A DNA stretch of 64,000 bases from contig CM076147.1 of NCBI GenBank assembly GCA_038025085.1, forward strand, positions 31,470,766 to 31,534,765, in the 5' to 3' direction. A model generated the notes under the pieces. It was given only the letters and a program-made list of their open reading frames with translations. It made no database searches and had not been told where the DNA came from. Source of the stretch: Tetragonia tetragonoides (lineage: Eukaryota > Streptophyta > Magnoliopsida > Caryophyllales > Aizoaceae). Below are positions 34,385-47,133 of the stretch, in pieces; position 1 is the first letter of the stretch, and the number at the start of each line of letters is the position of its first letter. Made by a program: the position numbers and the translations under genes.

Positions 34385-35682
34385 CATACCAGTTTGTATT
34401 GTTATTGTAGAGTTTTTGACTGAAGATTATGTGTATCGCTGTCTTCCATCCAAGCAACACTATACAAGTCCCCCAAACATGTTTCATACTCAGAAGGAGG
34501 AGGAGGATCAAACCCAGGACAATAAGTTGCCCAACTGCTTTCAGAAGGGTTTGATGCAGTTGTCACATATATATTCCATTCCTTGGGCAAAAGACCCTCA
34601 AATATACTCCCTGCCTCACATGCTTCCACATATATTACCTGTAACTAAGTATATGCATACACAAAACCTCTTAATTTGCAGATTATTTTGTAAAATCCTA
34701 TCAAAACATTACTAATATGGTAGAGTTTTTCAGGAACGGAGGTAGTATATAACAGAAGTTTTATTTGAATAGCTAATGTTGTAATTAAAAGCTTACCATG
34801 CTTTTATAGGTGCCTGATTCGTGCTTTAGCTTCAAGGTATTGATGAGATCCTTGGCGTATAGATCGTCGTCGTTAGGCATAGCTTTCAAAACGAGCAAAT
34901 TTCCAAGTTACATACAAAGGTATTAGTGTACAATATTATCTTGAAGACCTTTTAGCTTGAATAACCATCTAGAAAATCTTTCTAAATATCAATTAGTACT
35001 ACATATAGTATATACTAGTACTATTAATTAGTACATGCACGACAGTTCATATAGCATCATTGAGAATTTTGGCCTATCTAATCATTTTTCACCGTAGTAC
35101 ATGACTGACAATTATTAATATGTTTTTTTGGTTAAGATGAGGCACAAAAGCCCGTACAAATAAATTTACGATATAGAAATTATCTAGCGATAGTTAGTTA
35201 CTCACTCAATACACCAGGTGCCCCGTGATCAGAATAATAAATGAAGATTTGATCATTAGAGCCACTATTGACGACTTTGCCACTACCTCCTTTGATAGCT
35301 GTTTTATTTCCAAGTATGGCCGCTAAGAGATTGGTGGTACTTTAATCATTTCCTGTATAGTCCTACACGAAAATAATATACGGAATATAATAAAATTGCA
35401 CGAACTTCATAAAAGCAATACTGCTCTTATTTATATAGAGATGATAATTAAAATCGAATTAAAATGATCACCTTAGGAACTCCTTTATAAACGTCTCCAC
35501 CTTGTGGACTGTTTATTATAATCCCTTTTCTAGGATTTTCCTTGTTGCGGGCGATGTCATCATACATGAAAACCACGATGTTTTCATCCTTTAGACCTCC
35601 TTTCTTAAGGATTTGATAAGCATGAGATATATCAGCCTGTCAAAACATTGCATTAAGCTAAGACATATAATTGTATCGAAAA

Positions 35683-35830
35683 AACTTATATAGGACTGAT
35701 TTACGGTAATTTTTGGTGAAAAGATGGTCACTTTTTAGTGAAATAAGAGAAACCGTTCATATATAATAAGTGACCTTACATTTCTACATATTGACCCCAT
35801 TTTACTATAAATTGGGCTCACGCGATACTT
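35683..35830. mobile_element. ~145-bp GTCTCAC MITE, copy in copy C intron 1
   Basis: AACTTATATAGGACTG at the left, internal GGTCACTTTTTAGTGAAATAA, CATTTCTACATATTGACC, and GCTCACGCGATACTT at the right. Confidence 0.7.
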
Positions 35831-35863
35831 ATATTAATGAAATTCCCTATTTTAACATACATA

Positions 35864-36138
35864 GGCTATGTTTGGCACAAACAACTAGCTTTTTCAATTA
35901 AAAACTACAGTTTAGCTTGCAGCTAGTGTTTTTTTACTCTCTGCTACCAAACAGTTTGCTAGATTATTTTCAGTCTACAGCTACACCTACGACTAATTTT
36001 GTGTAAGCTATCCCAACAAGCTTTCACCTACAGCTACAGCTAGTTTATTAACATTTCGTAACAATTTTTAGCATTTGACAGTTACAGCTACAGCTACAAC
36101 TACAACTACAACTACAACTAATTTTGCCAAACATAGCC
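35864..36138. mobile_element. MITE, 275 bp, in copy C intron 1
   Basis: The ends GGCTATGTTTGGCA and TTGCCAAACATAGCC are inverted repeats; the interior is rich in CTACAGCTACA. It is related to the split MITE at 29,407. A TTA duplication is not clear here. Confidence 0.75.
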
Positions 36139-36457
36139 AAAAACTTCGATTGATAAACTTCGATTAATACGGAGTATTATACTCACCTGGTGTCTGTAAT
36201 TACCATAACCCCTCGAACCAGCTACTAGAACTGCCCACTTGGTCCCTTCATCAACATTATTGGAATTTGATGAATAACCCTCAAAGGCAGTAGCCACATT
36301 TTCTTTTGTTAAACGGTTCTCAATAACTATAAAATGAGGAGCAAAGTAGCCAAGAGCAAGAGTGGTATTATTATGGTGGAAATGTGTAAAGCCATTTCTA
36401 AGACTTTTGAAACAATTCTAGACGCCAATACTACATTAAGGGACAATGGGTGTGAAA

Positions 36458-36467
36458 TTTATTTATA
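36458..36467 (-). promoter_or_regulatory. TATA box of legumain copy C
   Basis: The minus strand reads TATAAATAAA about 65 bp upstream of the former ATG at 36395, in the same context as in copy B. Confidence 0.55.
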
Positions 36468-36910
36468 GCCGGAGTGGAATGTGCCATTCTTTAGCACCAT
36501 GCAATACGCACATTGGATGTCACTTAGAAACTTCCAATTAAATTGCTAAGGATCAAGTCCACTAATGAAACTAGTTAATTAACCATAAAAGTAGCCAGAA
36601 GGCGGCCTTGTTGTGTAAGATGATCTTTTAACAGTATAACATTTAAAAGTAGTACTTTCTATTCAAAATGTACCAACAACTTTTTGACACTTATTATAAC
36701 TCTAAAAGTAATACTTTTTGATCAAAACAGTCTTCTCATTGTAAAATTGTCTTATATTAGTTTTTATGAATAACTGTGATATAACATTTTTATATACGCG
36801 GTATACTATTTGCACTTTCATAATTGTGTGTGTATTATTCTTTGATATACTTGTAGATGTGCTGTAATATATATAGGAGCTAGTATTGTATTAAATGACT
36901 GTACGTATAC

Positions 36911-37055
36911 AAAAACTTCTATAAGACGGTCTTTTTGTAACTTTTAGTGAGACGATGGTCACTTTTTAATGAAATAATGGTCACTGCTCACCATAAGTGA
37001 CCCCTATATTTCTAAAAAGTGACCCCCAATTTTTTGTGAATTAGTCTCACACAAT
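36911..37055. mobile_element. ~145-bp GTCTCAC MITE upstream of copy C
   Basis: AAAAACTTCTATAAGACGGT at the left and TAGTCTCACACAAT at the right; near-identical reverse copy of 24619-24763. Confidence 0.82.
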
Positions 37056-37249
37056 GTATAGTATATTCATACCTCCTATATATAATTATGTTAATCTTTC
37101 TATACATATTATGGACATACATATGGTGTCATATATAGTATTGGCAGACCATTAGATAGTATGATACAAGTAACAAGTTGCAAAATGCTATTCTTAATGA
37201 AAAAGAAAATCAATACAAGAACTTGTTTAAGAAAGTTTCATCACCACAA

Positions 37250-37342
37250 TTTTTGGTAACACGAGAGTCACTTTTTAGTGGAAAAAGGGTCATGCCACAT
37301 AATAGTGATCATTTTCCTGTAAGTTGGTCTCGCACAAGACTT
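37250..37342. mobile_element. Partial GTCTCAC MITE
   Basis: TTTTGGTAACACGAGAGTCA, CACTTTTTAGTGGAAAAAGG, and GTTGGTCTCGCACAAGACTT in the family order, with the middle shortened. Confidence 0.65.
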
Positions 37343-40300
37343 ACCCGTCAATACTCCAAAATAATAATCATTAGGTTGTGTTTTCAACATAACAGTGCAA
37401 AACCGTTCGAAACGAAACTTGAATTGCGATGTGTGTGAAGAAATGAGACCTAGCTAAGTCGTCAAGTCTCTATTGGCGACAATCATAAAAGAACGATACA
37501 CTTTCGAATAGACGACACTTTCGAATAGAAGACACTTTGCGAATTCGTCTTCTCTTTGTTATAAATGAAAAAAAAGACAGAACTTCAAAAGACACTAAAA
37601 GTCTAAAACACTACTAAAATTAGAAAAAATGCATGCTTATATCTTGAGTTTTTGACCCTAATGTACAACTAGTTGTGAAACTAGCTTATTGTTGTAGGTC
37701 AATTTACATATTCCAACTGATGATATTGTACAATTAACTTTACCAAACACATCTATTTCAAACAAAAGTAACTACACGGTATAATCTATCAACTAATCAT
37801 GCAAGTTATTAGCTAATTCCGAATCTTTAGAATGGAAACATGTCTTGCTGTTCTAATTTCTCCAAAAAACAAAAAAAAAAGGGAAACACGACTTGTTGAA
37901 ATGTTGAAAGCACTTTACTCCTTCGTATGCCGTCTTATTAGATCATTTTCTCAAAATCTAATACCCACCACTACTTATCATGAACCATGACCCTTATTAT
38001 TTCACTAAGGTCATATTCTCTTCAACAGAATGGTGCGGGACGGTGAGAAACGAAACGGAACGGCGCGGTACGGATAATGGAAAGAATTGTGAGACAAAAT
38101 GAAGTACAAAATGTGAAACGAAAAAGCGCGTAACGACAGAACGAAACGGAACAGAATGCAACATGAAAATAACGAAAAGAATAGGGCCTAAGTGATCATC
38201 ATCTCATCACCAAAGTTACAATAATATGGCCGTCTTTTTCAAGTTTTTGTAAATGCATTATGGGAGATACATACCAATAGTCTAACTGCAGTCAAGATTT
38301 ATGAAATTTGTCTTCTTTTTTTTTTTTTCAAAATGTCTCTTATAAGTTATAAGTAGGCCGCTTCAACATGAAGCTAACTCTATAATTAAGCATGATGTCA
38401 TGCTCGTTTGAGGCGCCTCACGTTAAGACTGCCTCAAATGAATTTTTTTTTTCTTTTTTTGGACAGGGCTAGGGGTGTATGATAATTAACTGGACAGCAG
38501 GAAGCACCGACACTTTTCCCAAGTAGTCGTTTCGGTGTCGGACACCGTCACGCGTCGATATGCGGCGACACGCCTGGGATACGTGTCTTAGAAGTATCTA
38601 TGAGTGTCTATTTTATGTCCTCCTTTTTTAATTAATTGGAATAAACCCGACACGCCTCGGCACCTCTGAGACACGCCACGTCAACGATACTATGTTGTTT
38701 TGACATACAACTTTCATATTTAGTTTGGAAGTTTGGATTATGTAACTCTATTGATTCTATATTTGTTTTATGAGAATGTGTGCGAAAATATGTCATTATT
38801 GTTATTATTTGTTTTTATGTTGTGTTTTTAAGTCTCTTCTAATACAATTTACTACTTGGTGCTTGTATATTAAGGTTTTGTATATCAATTTATTAAAAAT
38901 ACTAAAATTAATTTAAAAAATCTTTAAAAAAATTTTGTATTAAAATACTTAAAGTAATCTAATTTTTAGGCTGAAATAAATTAATTATTTAATAATTACC
39001 GTGTCACATATCCTACATTTTAGAATGTCGTATCGCAGTGTCCGTATCGGTGTCCGTATCTGTATCCGTGTCCATATCCGTGCTTCCACTACATGAAGAC
39101 CCAGACCTTGTACTAATCCTTATTACTACAAACGATCAAAGTGGAGCACTTTGTACACATTTTATCCTAGTGCTCCATGATAAATTTAGTAACCTTTCAA
39201 ATGTAAATAACTAGGTAAGATTCTAAAGTCCAAAAGCAATAATATCCTGTATATTCATTGTTTACTTCCTAGTGATGGCTCCTAATCATTATTATTCTCA
39301 TCAACTAGCCAATGAAACCCTTAAATGTAACCTGTTAATCATAGATTAATAATGTTTAATTCTGTTCTAGGCGTATGTGATATGGTTGAGTTTGAGTAGT
39401 AATAGATTGGAAAGATACGATTTCAGGCATGGAGAAGGTTATTGGAACTTACCAAACGCACTTACTAGAGCATATTTCCACTAGTATATGGTTACATCAG
39501 TTGGCAATAATTATATACACCAAATTTGATAATGGGAGAAAGTACTAATAGTACTTTGTTTTTTTTTGTTTTTTTTTTTTTATTTCCTTCATTGACAAAT
39601 GGTAATTAGCATGCTTGTATTTGAGCACTTACTAAATTGGTTCATTAGAGATAAGGATAAAAATTTGGCCCAACTACTAGTCTACTAGGAATGTACTATA
39701 AATGTTTTTCAATGGAACTATGGTTGTTTGCCATATTGTCAGCATCATATCTTATTACTTACTTATCTTTAAAGATCAGAGGAAATAAGATCGATTAACA
39801 TATATATTAAGGATATAATATTGATTGAGTCTCTAATTATAAGTTTAGACTTTTAATTGAACTAGTTTTAACACATGGTATCAGACTGACCAAATGGCCA
39901 AGTCCTTAAAGCCCTATTCCCTAAGTTGAACATTCCAGCAGTGATATCATGTGGCACCGTGTTTGTAGTTGCATGCACGCACTCAGCCCGACTTATTCTG
40001 ACTGAGATAACCGGTCACAAAGGATTTATCTTCTAACATGAAAGAAAAAAAATGTTCGTAGTACCAAAATGATTACCATGAAGTATATAACTTTTTAAAT
40101 GGAGTATTTGTAGTAGCAGCAATAGCAGTAGTAGTAGTAGCAGCACTAGCAACAACAATAGCAGCAGCAGCAACAGTAGCAATAGTAGTTGTTCTTGTTG
40201 ACTCTTGGTTTCATTGGGTATTGTGATATTGTCGACTTGTTTTCGACTTGCAAATCTGAAAATTTGTGGTAGGTGCCTTTGGCTTATGCTTGTTCCGTCA

Positions 40301-41490
40301 AATGTGTTTCAACCCTAGGATAATCTCATCTTTTTATAAGAATAGAAGCAATGGTTGAAATAACTCTAATGTCCTACACAATCTCGAAAATTTATCTAAC
40401 TTCTCACAATCTTGAAATATTTTCATCCATTAGTATTATTTTGATTTCTTTTACCTAATGAATCCGCTAGAGAACGTACTCGATTAGAGCTTGATTGAGA
40501 GAAATTAAGCTCTACATGAACACCAATTACATATTTGTTTTGATAAATTAACCGACCACGAACGTAAAAATACTCGACTTGACCCGTTTGCAACTATAGG
40601 TTTAGGCTATGTTCTCCTCAAATTAATTCCAACTGAAAAGAACGGAGCGAGTTATGACCCTTGAACATCGTAACTTTAAGAAGTCTTGCTCCTTTTTTGA
40701 GAGAAATGAAAATCCATCCCATGCCTTTGCTCGGAATGAAAAGAGGTGTACCACGCACGCACTCTGCTACCCAGAGGTGAGTACAGTGATCCCAATCTGA
40801 TGACCCAATCATTTCTTTATCCACAATGCGGAGATCCACTCTGAATAAAGCGGAGTGGTTACTTGATCCGCTTTTTTTGGGGAAAAAGAGGAGTGGATAC
40901 GGATCAAGATTATCTGGTTTTTGATCGGCTTACTAATTTAATAAATTACCTACAAATGACAAGTGATTTTGAAGTTGGGTTGCTTTTGTTGTGTGTTGAT
41001 ATATTATTGAATCATGTCATTAACAATATATTTGATAATATTTATTGTATGTACTTTTGACATTTGGTCAGGTAAAATTGAAATATATTAAACTACAAAC
41101 ACTTTGTATTAACTATTAGGTATATGTATATTTAATTATTAAACTTGAAGTTACTCCATCTTAAATTTTTTGATGCAATTTAGGTAGATTTGATACAATT
41201 AGCAAGGTGCAAAACAAAATAAATAGTTCAAAATTAAAGAAAATGGAAAAAGAAATATAAACTAAATCCCACATAGATATCCAATCCTCTTAAACCAAAT
41301 ATCTGTAAAGCTAATATTCGCTTTGGATGAGATACTGATCAAAATTTTAGTGCTCTCGCGGATATTCGGTTTTGTTCACCTCAAGCACCCTAAGCTTTAT
41401 GTGATAGTACCTACAGGATAGATCCATGATGGAGCAAGGATTTCTCAAGCCCCAGACCAAAATTTCCCAAGCCCAAATGTAAACATTTGT
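37343..41490. other. Intergenic, no gene seen
   Basis: AT-rich sequence. About 38,500-39,087 may be a decayed inverted-repeat element (GGAAGCACCGACAC at the left, ATCCGTGCTTCC at the right, several GTGTCCGTATC phrases). An AGC/AGT triplet microsatellite lies at 40112-40190. No convincing exons. Confidence 0.5.
40112..40190. repeat. AGC/AGT/AAC triplet microsatellite
   Basis: Imperfect runs of AGC, AGT and AAC triplets, not in a gene I can identify. Confidence 0.8.
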
Positions 41491-41990
41491 ATCTGTGGTT
41501 CATTTAATGAGATGTCTTGAGAAGACAATATTACCCCTGTTCAAGTACTTAAATGTTAGATTGCCCCCATATATATTCGTCAAACACACCAGTTTCACAT
41601 TTTACTTTCACCGCCTTTCCAGTTTCTCTCTCTCTCTCTCTCTCTCTCCTCCCGTTGTACTCGCATGTCGCAAACAGGCAATTTGCATAAATTAAAATAT
41701 CGCCTTTCAATTGAACGACAAAATACCGAAATTTCTCTCCATCAAGCTAAGGTACTCGCTTTTCCTTGTCTTTCGTTTCTCTTTTTATCGATTTTTTTTG
41801 GCTCTTTTTAATGCATTGTAGTGTTTGCAGTACTTCAGTTCAAACCCTAATTGATGACGATTATGATGTCCATAACCCACTTTTTTTCTTTGTTTTTTGG
41901 TGTGATACATGGAATTTGATGTGTATGTTGTTTATTTCCTTATCTACTGAAAGCTAATGGTAGAAATTATTGTTGGGTATTGATATAAAA

Positions 41991-42030
41991 CTAGTATGTA
42001 CCCCGTGCGATGCACGGAATAAAGTTTATT
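41991..42030 (-). mobile_element. Helitron 3' end, minus orientation
   Basis: On the minus strand CCGTGCATCGCACGG is followed by GGTACATA and CTAG (41991-41994), then T. Sequence just left (41,490-41,960) looks like a CT-rich 5' leader. The element extends to the right with its 5' end unknown. Confidence 0.62.
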
Positions 42031-42516
42031 TTGGTTAAACGTTTTGTAAACTTAGAGGAGTTATTTAAAATGATACATATTACATCTCTCACCATAATGT
42101 TACATACTTGCAATTTGTAGACTATATTGGGTAACTATTATCATAGATCAAGTAGTCTCTAACTCCATAATCATAATCATAATTTTTTATTCTCACCACA
42201 TGAATATATGGGGGGTGATTTCAACAGTTGGGCCTAGGCCCAGCTGGTATGGGGGGTGGGTTGGGAGTGGGGGGGTCATTTGTACACTCAGCTCTCAGCC
42301 CGAGATGGGTTGGGCTCTGGGCCCGAGATGGGCTTGGCTGGGTGGTGGCCCGATCTTACCATCATAAAAAAAAAAAAAAATCATAATTTATTATTATTAT
42401 TATTATTCTCGAGTTGATTAGTTAGTCAATTTCATATTTCTACTTAAGCGTAACTATTCACCATTGTTCTAAGACATTGTCATCACTGGTTTGAAATCTA
42501 ATGAAAATAGCTCATG

Positions 42517-45500
42517 TTACTGACTATTTCTTCTCATACCAAATCCTACTGTAGAGAGCCAACACCTTTTGTTTGGCTTTGTACAACCATAGAGAGACAA
42601 TGCTGCGTAAACACAGTTTGCCAAACATGTATATCCTTTGTCTTCCCGAATAATAATAACATGAAATAGCCCGAAGTCTACAATATTGTTCAAAAGTCGT
42701 CGTAAGAAAGTTGTACAACTTGATATCAAACAGAAATTATCCTTGGCAATGCAGTGTACTATATTCTCACCAACATCATCCTCAATAGCAAAATGCATAT
42801 AATGCGTATTACATATTTACATATGAATCTCAAAAAATTTATTACTCTAGTCCTCTTATCTTGACCAAAAAGTAAATAGAAAATTAGAGGTTTTGTCAAG
42901 GAAGGAGTGGAGGATGATATTCCACCAAGAGTTAGTTCTTCAAATTTGATCTACAACCTTGTTCTTGTTTTAGCTTTGCCTCACCACCATACATGAGCCT
43001 TTTTTTTATCACCGACATACATGAACCTTAAATGTGGCGTTTGGGTTCAATTGTAGAAGTACTTTTGTCCATTATTTGCACATCAATTAAGCATCCAACA
43101 ACATTGGACTCCAATCTCACTTGCTCTGCAAAAGATTAAAACAAACATCGTTTTAGAGATTACTCAGACATTAGTGTCACTAAACAAATATGTCTATAAC
43201 TTTTAAGATAATTGTTGTTGCAAAGATCATAATATCTCAGGCAATCCCATCTATGTAGCGATATTCTTAGATCTTCCATCATAAAACCATCTCCAAATTC
43301 GTACTCAGTTCTATGTTTATCCCTTCTATGATTTTGTTATAACAAATTAGACCATTTTGATTTATTCTTTACTCAAGCACTGTCATGGAAGAACAAATTA
43401 ACAACTGAGTAAGCAAATGACCATGGACAACACAAACTCATAATGACTAAGCAAATGGCCATTTTCATGGACCACACAAATTCATAATGCTGTAAAGCAG
43501 AGAACATCTGAAATGCTCAAATTTTCTTTTCCCTTTTTGGCTGAGGTTGATGGGATACTAACCTGAGTTATGGTATCTTAATTAGCCAAGGTCCATAATA
43601 TTAATATTCATTTTTCTTTGTATCTTATGAATATAAAGCATAATGACAATGGATAGCATTACTAACAGTCCGCAAGCTTATAAAGCCAGTAATGCAATGT
43701 TTCATGTAGAAGAAGAATGCTATTCGATAAAATGGCTACGCCTACATGTAACCTATTTGACATAGTTAGCCTTCATTGCTCAAAGGTTAACATTCAGGCA
43801 TATACAATGTACATCACATCTTTTCCTTGAAATTCTGGTTCAAATTATCAAAAATTTTGAAGATAGCATGCTATAACTTAAGTTATTTTCCTTTTTTCAT
43901 TAGAGGTATGAAGGTTGTTCCCAATCAGCTAATACCTAAAAAAAATGCATTTTCCTAAGCATAGGAGCCAATTTTTGGGAATCTGCTAGCATTTTTAGAC
44001 AATTTTTTTTGTGCGCGCTCTTTTAGCACTGTTACATAAGTTGATCCCTTGACTCATTGTTTTGCAGCTTCCAAAGCATGTCAAACAAAACACTTGACCT
44101 GCACAACTATTTCAGTAAAAAGCAAAATTTAGCACATTCCCGATATTTGTCTGCTATTCTTGCATTCCCTTTCTAAAGAGTAAAGAGTGCTCTCCCTCCA
44201 GGAGCCAACCTTAATAACTTGACAACATATAGCCTTATTTCTATTACCTTGGAAAATGACTTTCTCAGTCTAGTCCCTCTCTCTCTCTTTTTAGTGAGAA
44301 TGTGCATCATATTAAAATTAAGAAATCAAATATAAACAGTATTATTATAGAGTCAAACTCTAGATTTAAGAATGTACTTGATTTGGAGAAAAACAGTATA
44401 AATGTTGTTCACCTATCCATTCTTGTTCGCACTGAGATGTAACCAAGCCTTCTAGATCAGGGATGATTGTAATACGGGGACAAATTAAGAGAACTACCAT
44501 AAAGGTGCTTCACAAAATGTCAAAGGTTAAAGGTTCATAAGACAACACAAATTTGTGAATCAAGAGACATGGCTCTGCTAGTAGTAATCTAAGCATTGAT
44601 TCTTTGACGTTCAGGAGGACCAACTTAATATATCCCATCAGCAATTTCAAGCCAGGAAAACCAAGTCAACAAAAAGACAGAGACTTTGGGTTGGTGCATT
44701 ACCTTCAACTTATCTCCTTGATCAGTAATGCCAATTTTCAGCATCAACTTCTTCCTTCTTCGAATTGAATGTTGAAAACACTCCCTTGGAGCTTGGAGAA
44801 GCTCCTCTTTGAAATCTGAGCAAGAATAACGAATAAACTGGATAAGATCACAGTGCGAAGATCCTATAAGATAAATATTAATTATATCTCATTAGACTCA
44901 TATACACATAACGGAGAAAAGTAATACAAACAAAACCAGATTTTAAGCATCCCAAACATTATTATATAAAAAAAAACACAATATATATATTTTGCAAGCA
45001 ACCAAAACTGCAGTCAAGCAAAACCGAATCCTGAAAACTCAATGGAGAACAGAATCAGTACTCTTGACAATAATTATTTATCTTCGTTGAAAAGCAAAAA
45101 TGAATTGTAATTGTTAGCAAATTGTCTTCCTAATGTAATTGTGGGACTGTGCCTACTCTCCTTATTAGACCTCTCCAATTAAAAACGAAGGACACGATTT
45201 TAAAGGGAAAGGAATTACCATCAGAGAGAGCAACAAAGATACAGGAGATAGAGCAATGAAACTGTGTGTATCAATGCACCTGGTTTGAGGTGTAATAAAA
45301 CATATATTACAACAAAAATAAAAGTTTTAATGGAATATGTTAGAAGTGAAAACATCATATCTGCAATCTCAAATTTATACATTGCCTTTTTAACCCACCA
45401 TGCTTTTCATCTTGCTCGGGATAGTTATTAACCAAAACTCTCAATGTTCTCAAGAACACTCCCTGAAACATCAAGTACTAAATCGATTAATTAACAAAAA

Positions 45501-46450
45501 GAAGCTGAAGAAAATAGTGACGAAAAGGCACGTAAGAAAAATTCAGCAAGCCATCTGACCAAACTTTGAAGCGAAAATTATAAGGTACAGAAAAGAAGAG
45601 GAAAACTAAACAACTTCCACACTCAGATTAACCAAACAATTGAGTGATACTAAGCATATATAACTGCCTAACCCAGTAAGCACCAATGCCAATCAGAGTA
45701 CTTAAAATAGATAGATACTACAACCATTGTCCCTTCCAAACTTGTGCATTAGAAACCTTCAAAGAAATGTGTGAACACAGGAAAAGAAAATTTAAAAAGG
45801 GGGTATATATCTACAATTGCCTACCGCCTACTGCAACAAAGTAATAAAGATTGAAATATTGGCTTAAAATTATTGGATTATTCAAATTCATTGTACAAAA
45901 ACATGATTTGATGACAATACGCATATAATGTTTCTTAGTGGGAATTCATTGAGGCAAACATAAAGAAAGGAGAGAGATAAATGAAATAAAAGAAACACAC
46001 CAATGAAATTATTGCGATTTTGCGAATTCATGGTGTTCAATTACAACCATCAAGCGAATTTTCAAATGATCAAACCCCATTCATAGAATAGCTAAATCAA
46101 GAGCCTAACTTAAAGCAAAGAGAAATTAAAAAAAAAGGGATTACCTTGAATCAGAATCGGAAGAGGGCAATTGACCATCACCACTACCCAATTGCCATGA
46201 TGGATGGTGAATCTGGAAGCATATTTGTGAGGCTTCCACTCATCAAGTGGGGCTGTGAGAATGTTAGGGGCAACGATTAGGTTAATCAACACAAATCTAT
46301 ATAATTAGTTTAAATTTTAAGATTTATAACAAAATCGAAATTGCGATTAGAATTTTGAGAGGAAACAGGCTAAATAGGGAAGTGGGAAGAAAGAGATTGA
46401 AACTTCTGAGATTGGGAAACAGTTGTAGAAGAAGATGGCCGAGCATTGAC
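42517..46450 (-). other. Possible unidentified minus-strand transcript or decayed gene
   Basis: Several stretches have exon-like splice borders on the minus strand: 46,141-46,255 (donor CAAG|GTAATC), about 45,400-45,472 (acceptor TTTCAG, frame reading RTLRVLVNNYPEQDEKHGG), 44,702-44,850 (donor GAAG|GTAATG) and 43,030-43,130 (acceptor TTTTGCAG). I could not join them into one open frame and recognise no domain. It could be a pseudogene, a long non-coding RNA or chance. Confidence 0.25.
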
Positions 46451-46919
46451 GTTCTTACGGTCATGTCGCTTGGGTTTTTTGATTAATTATATATATATAT
46501 TTTTAATTCTTTCTGCTGTTTTTTTCGTGGTCCACGTAGGCAATAATGTGGCCGATGATGTGGCGGCTGATTTGTCAAGCTTTGGTTTAATATTTGTGTT
46601 TTAAACTAATTATATAGATTGTTCCCCATGTTTTTGTTTCTGTGGTTGTTATGTTATTTATTTGTTAACAAAAAATTAGCATATTGCATATACAATGGTG
46701 TTTTAGTTGTTGGAGTTATGCTATAAGCGTACGAGAGTATATCACATTGTGAATTATAGCTTGATTAAAGGGGTGGCTTAGGGTCCTGGGTCACTGGATT
46801 AATTCACAACAAAAAAAATTGGACTAAAATTTTTTTTTTCCCCTGAAAAGCCCCCTGTCTTTAATGTTGAAAGGGTTGTAGAAGGCCATAACTGTAAAAC
46901 AAAAGGCAACTGAATAATC

Positions 46920-47133
46920 AATGCCCACTTTTATTCTCTCTACTCTCTTTCTCTCATGTTCTCTGTAAAAAAAAAAAAACTGTATCACTCAAGTTTCTCT
47001 CTCACTCGACACTTAACCTTTCTCTCTCAAAACCGACCACCCTGCCGTCCACCGCTGCACCGCCTCCACAGCAAAGCCGTCCACCGTCTCCACGCACGGC
47101 CCACTCCTCCAGCCGACAACCCCTTTTTATTTG
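46920..47133 (+). promoter_or_regulatory. Probable 5' untranslated exon of the PHAX-like gene
   Basis: A CT-rich leader (repeated CTCTCTTTCTCTC text) ends at TTTATTTG|GTATGT, a good splice donor. The acceptor TTGTTTAG|GG at 48,218 lies 9 bp before the PHAX-like ATG. Placement is by pattern only. Confidence 0.4.

Larger units (their letters stand above)
31175..36395 (-). pseudogene. Legumain/VPE pseudogene, copy C, intron 5 lost
   Basis: Minus-strand exons: 36187-36395, 35472-35636, 35206-35362, 34797-34882, 34390-34638 (exons 5 and 6 fused), 34038-34256, 33469-33675 and 31175-31321. Recognisable parts are GSRGYGNYRHQ, the catalytic His in YYSDHGAPG, the catalytic Cys in EACEAGS, a His-rich stretch in exon 7 and a complete C-terminal prodomain ending CRNKLN. 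Lesions: exon 1 differs from B by +3 and -1 bases in the signal-peptide region, shifting the frame into TAG; exon 3 has TAA where B has TTG (GATTAAAGT); exon 6 has TAA for CAA after KTLQ. The 249-bp fused exon equals the sum of B's exons 5 (200) and 6 (49), so the intron left without a scar. Intron 8 carries about 1 kb of GC-rich tandem repeats. It is a non-functional gene with intact splice sites. Confidence 0.9.

Noticed and set aside
42517..42798. 93-codon minus-strand frame as a gene
   Set aside because: No recognisable motif and no convincing exon context; noted only within the uncertain transcript region.
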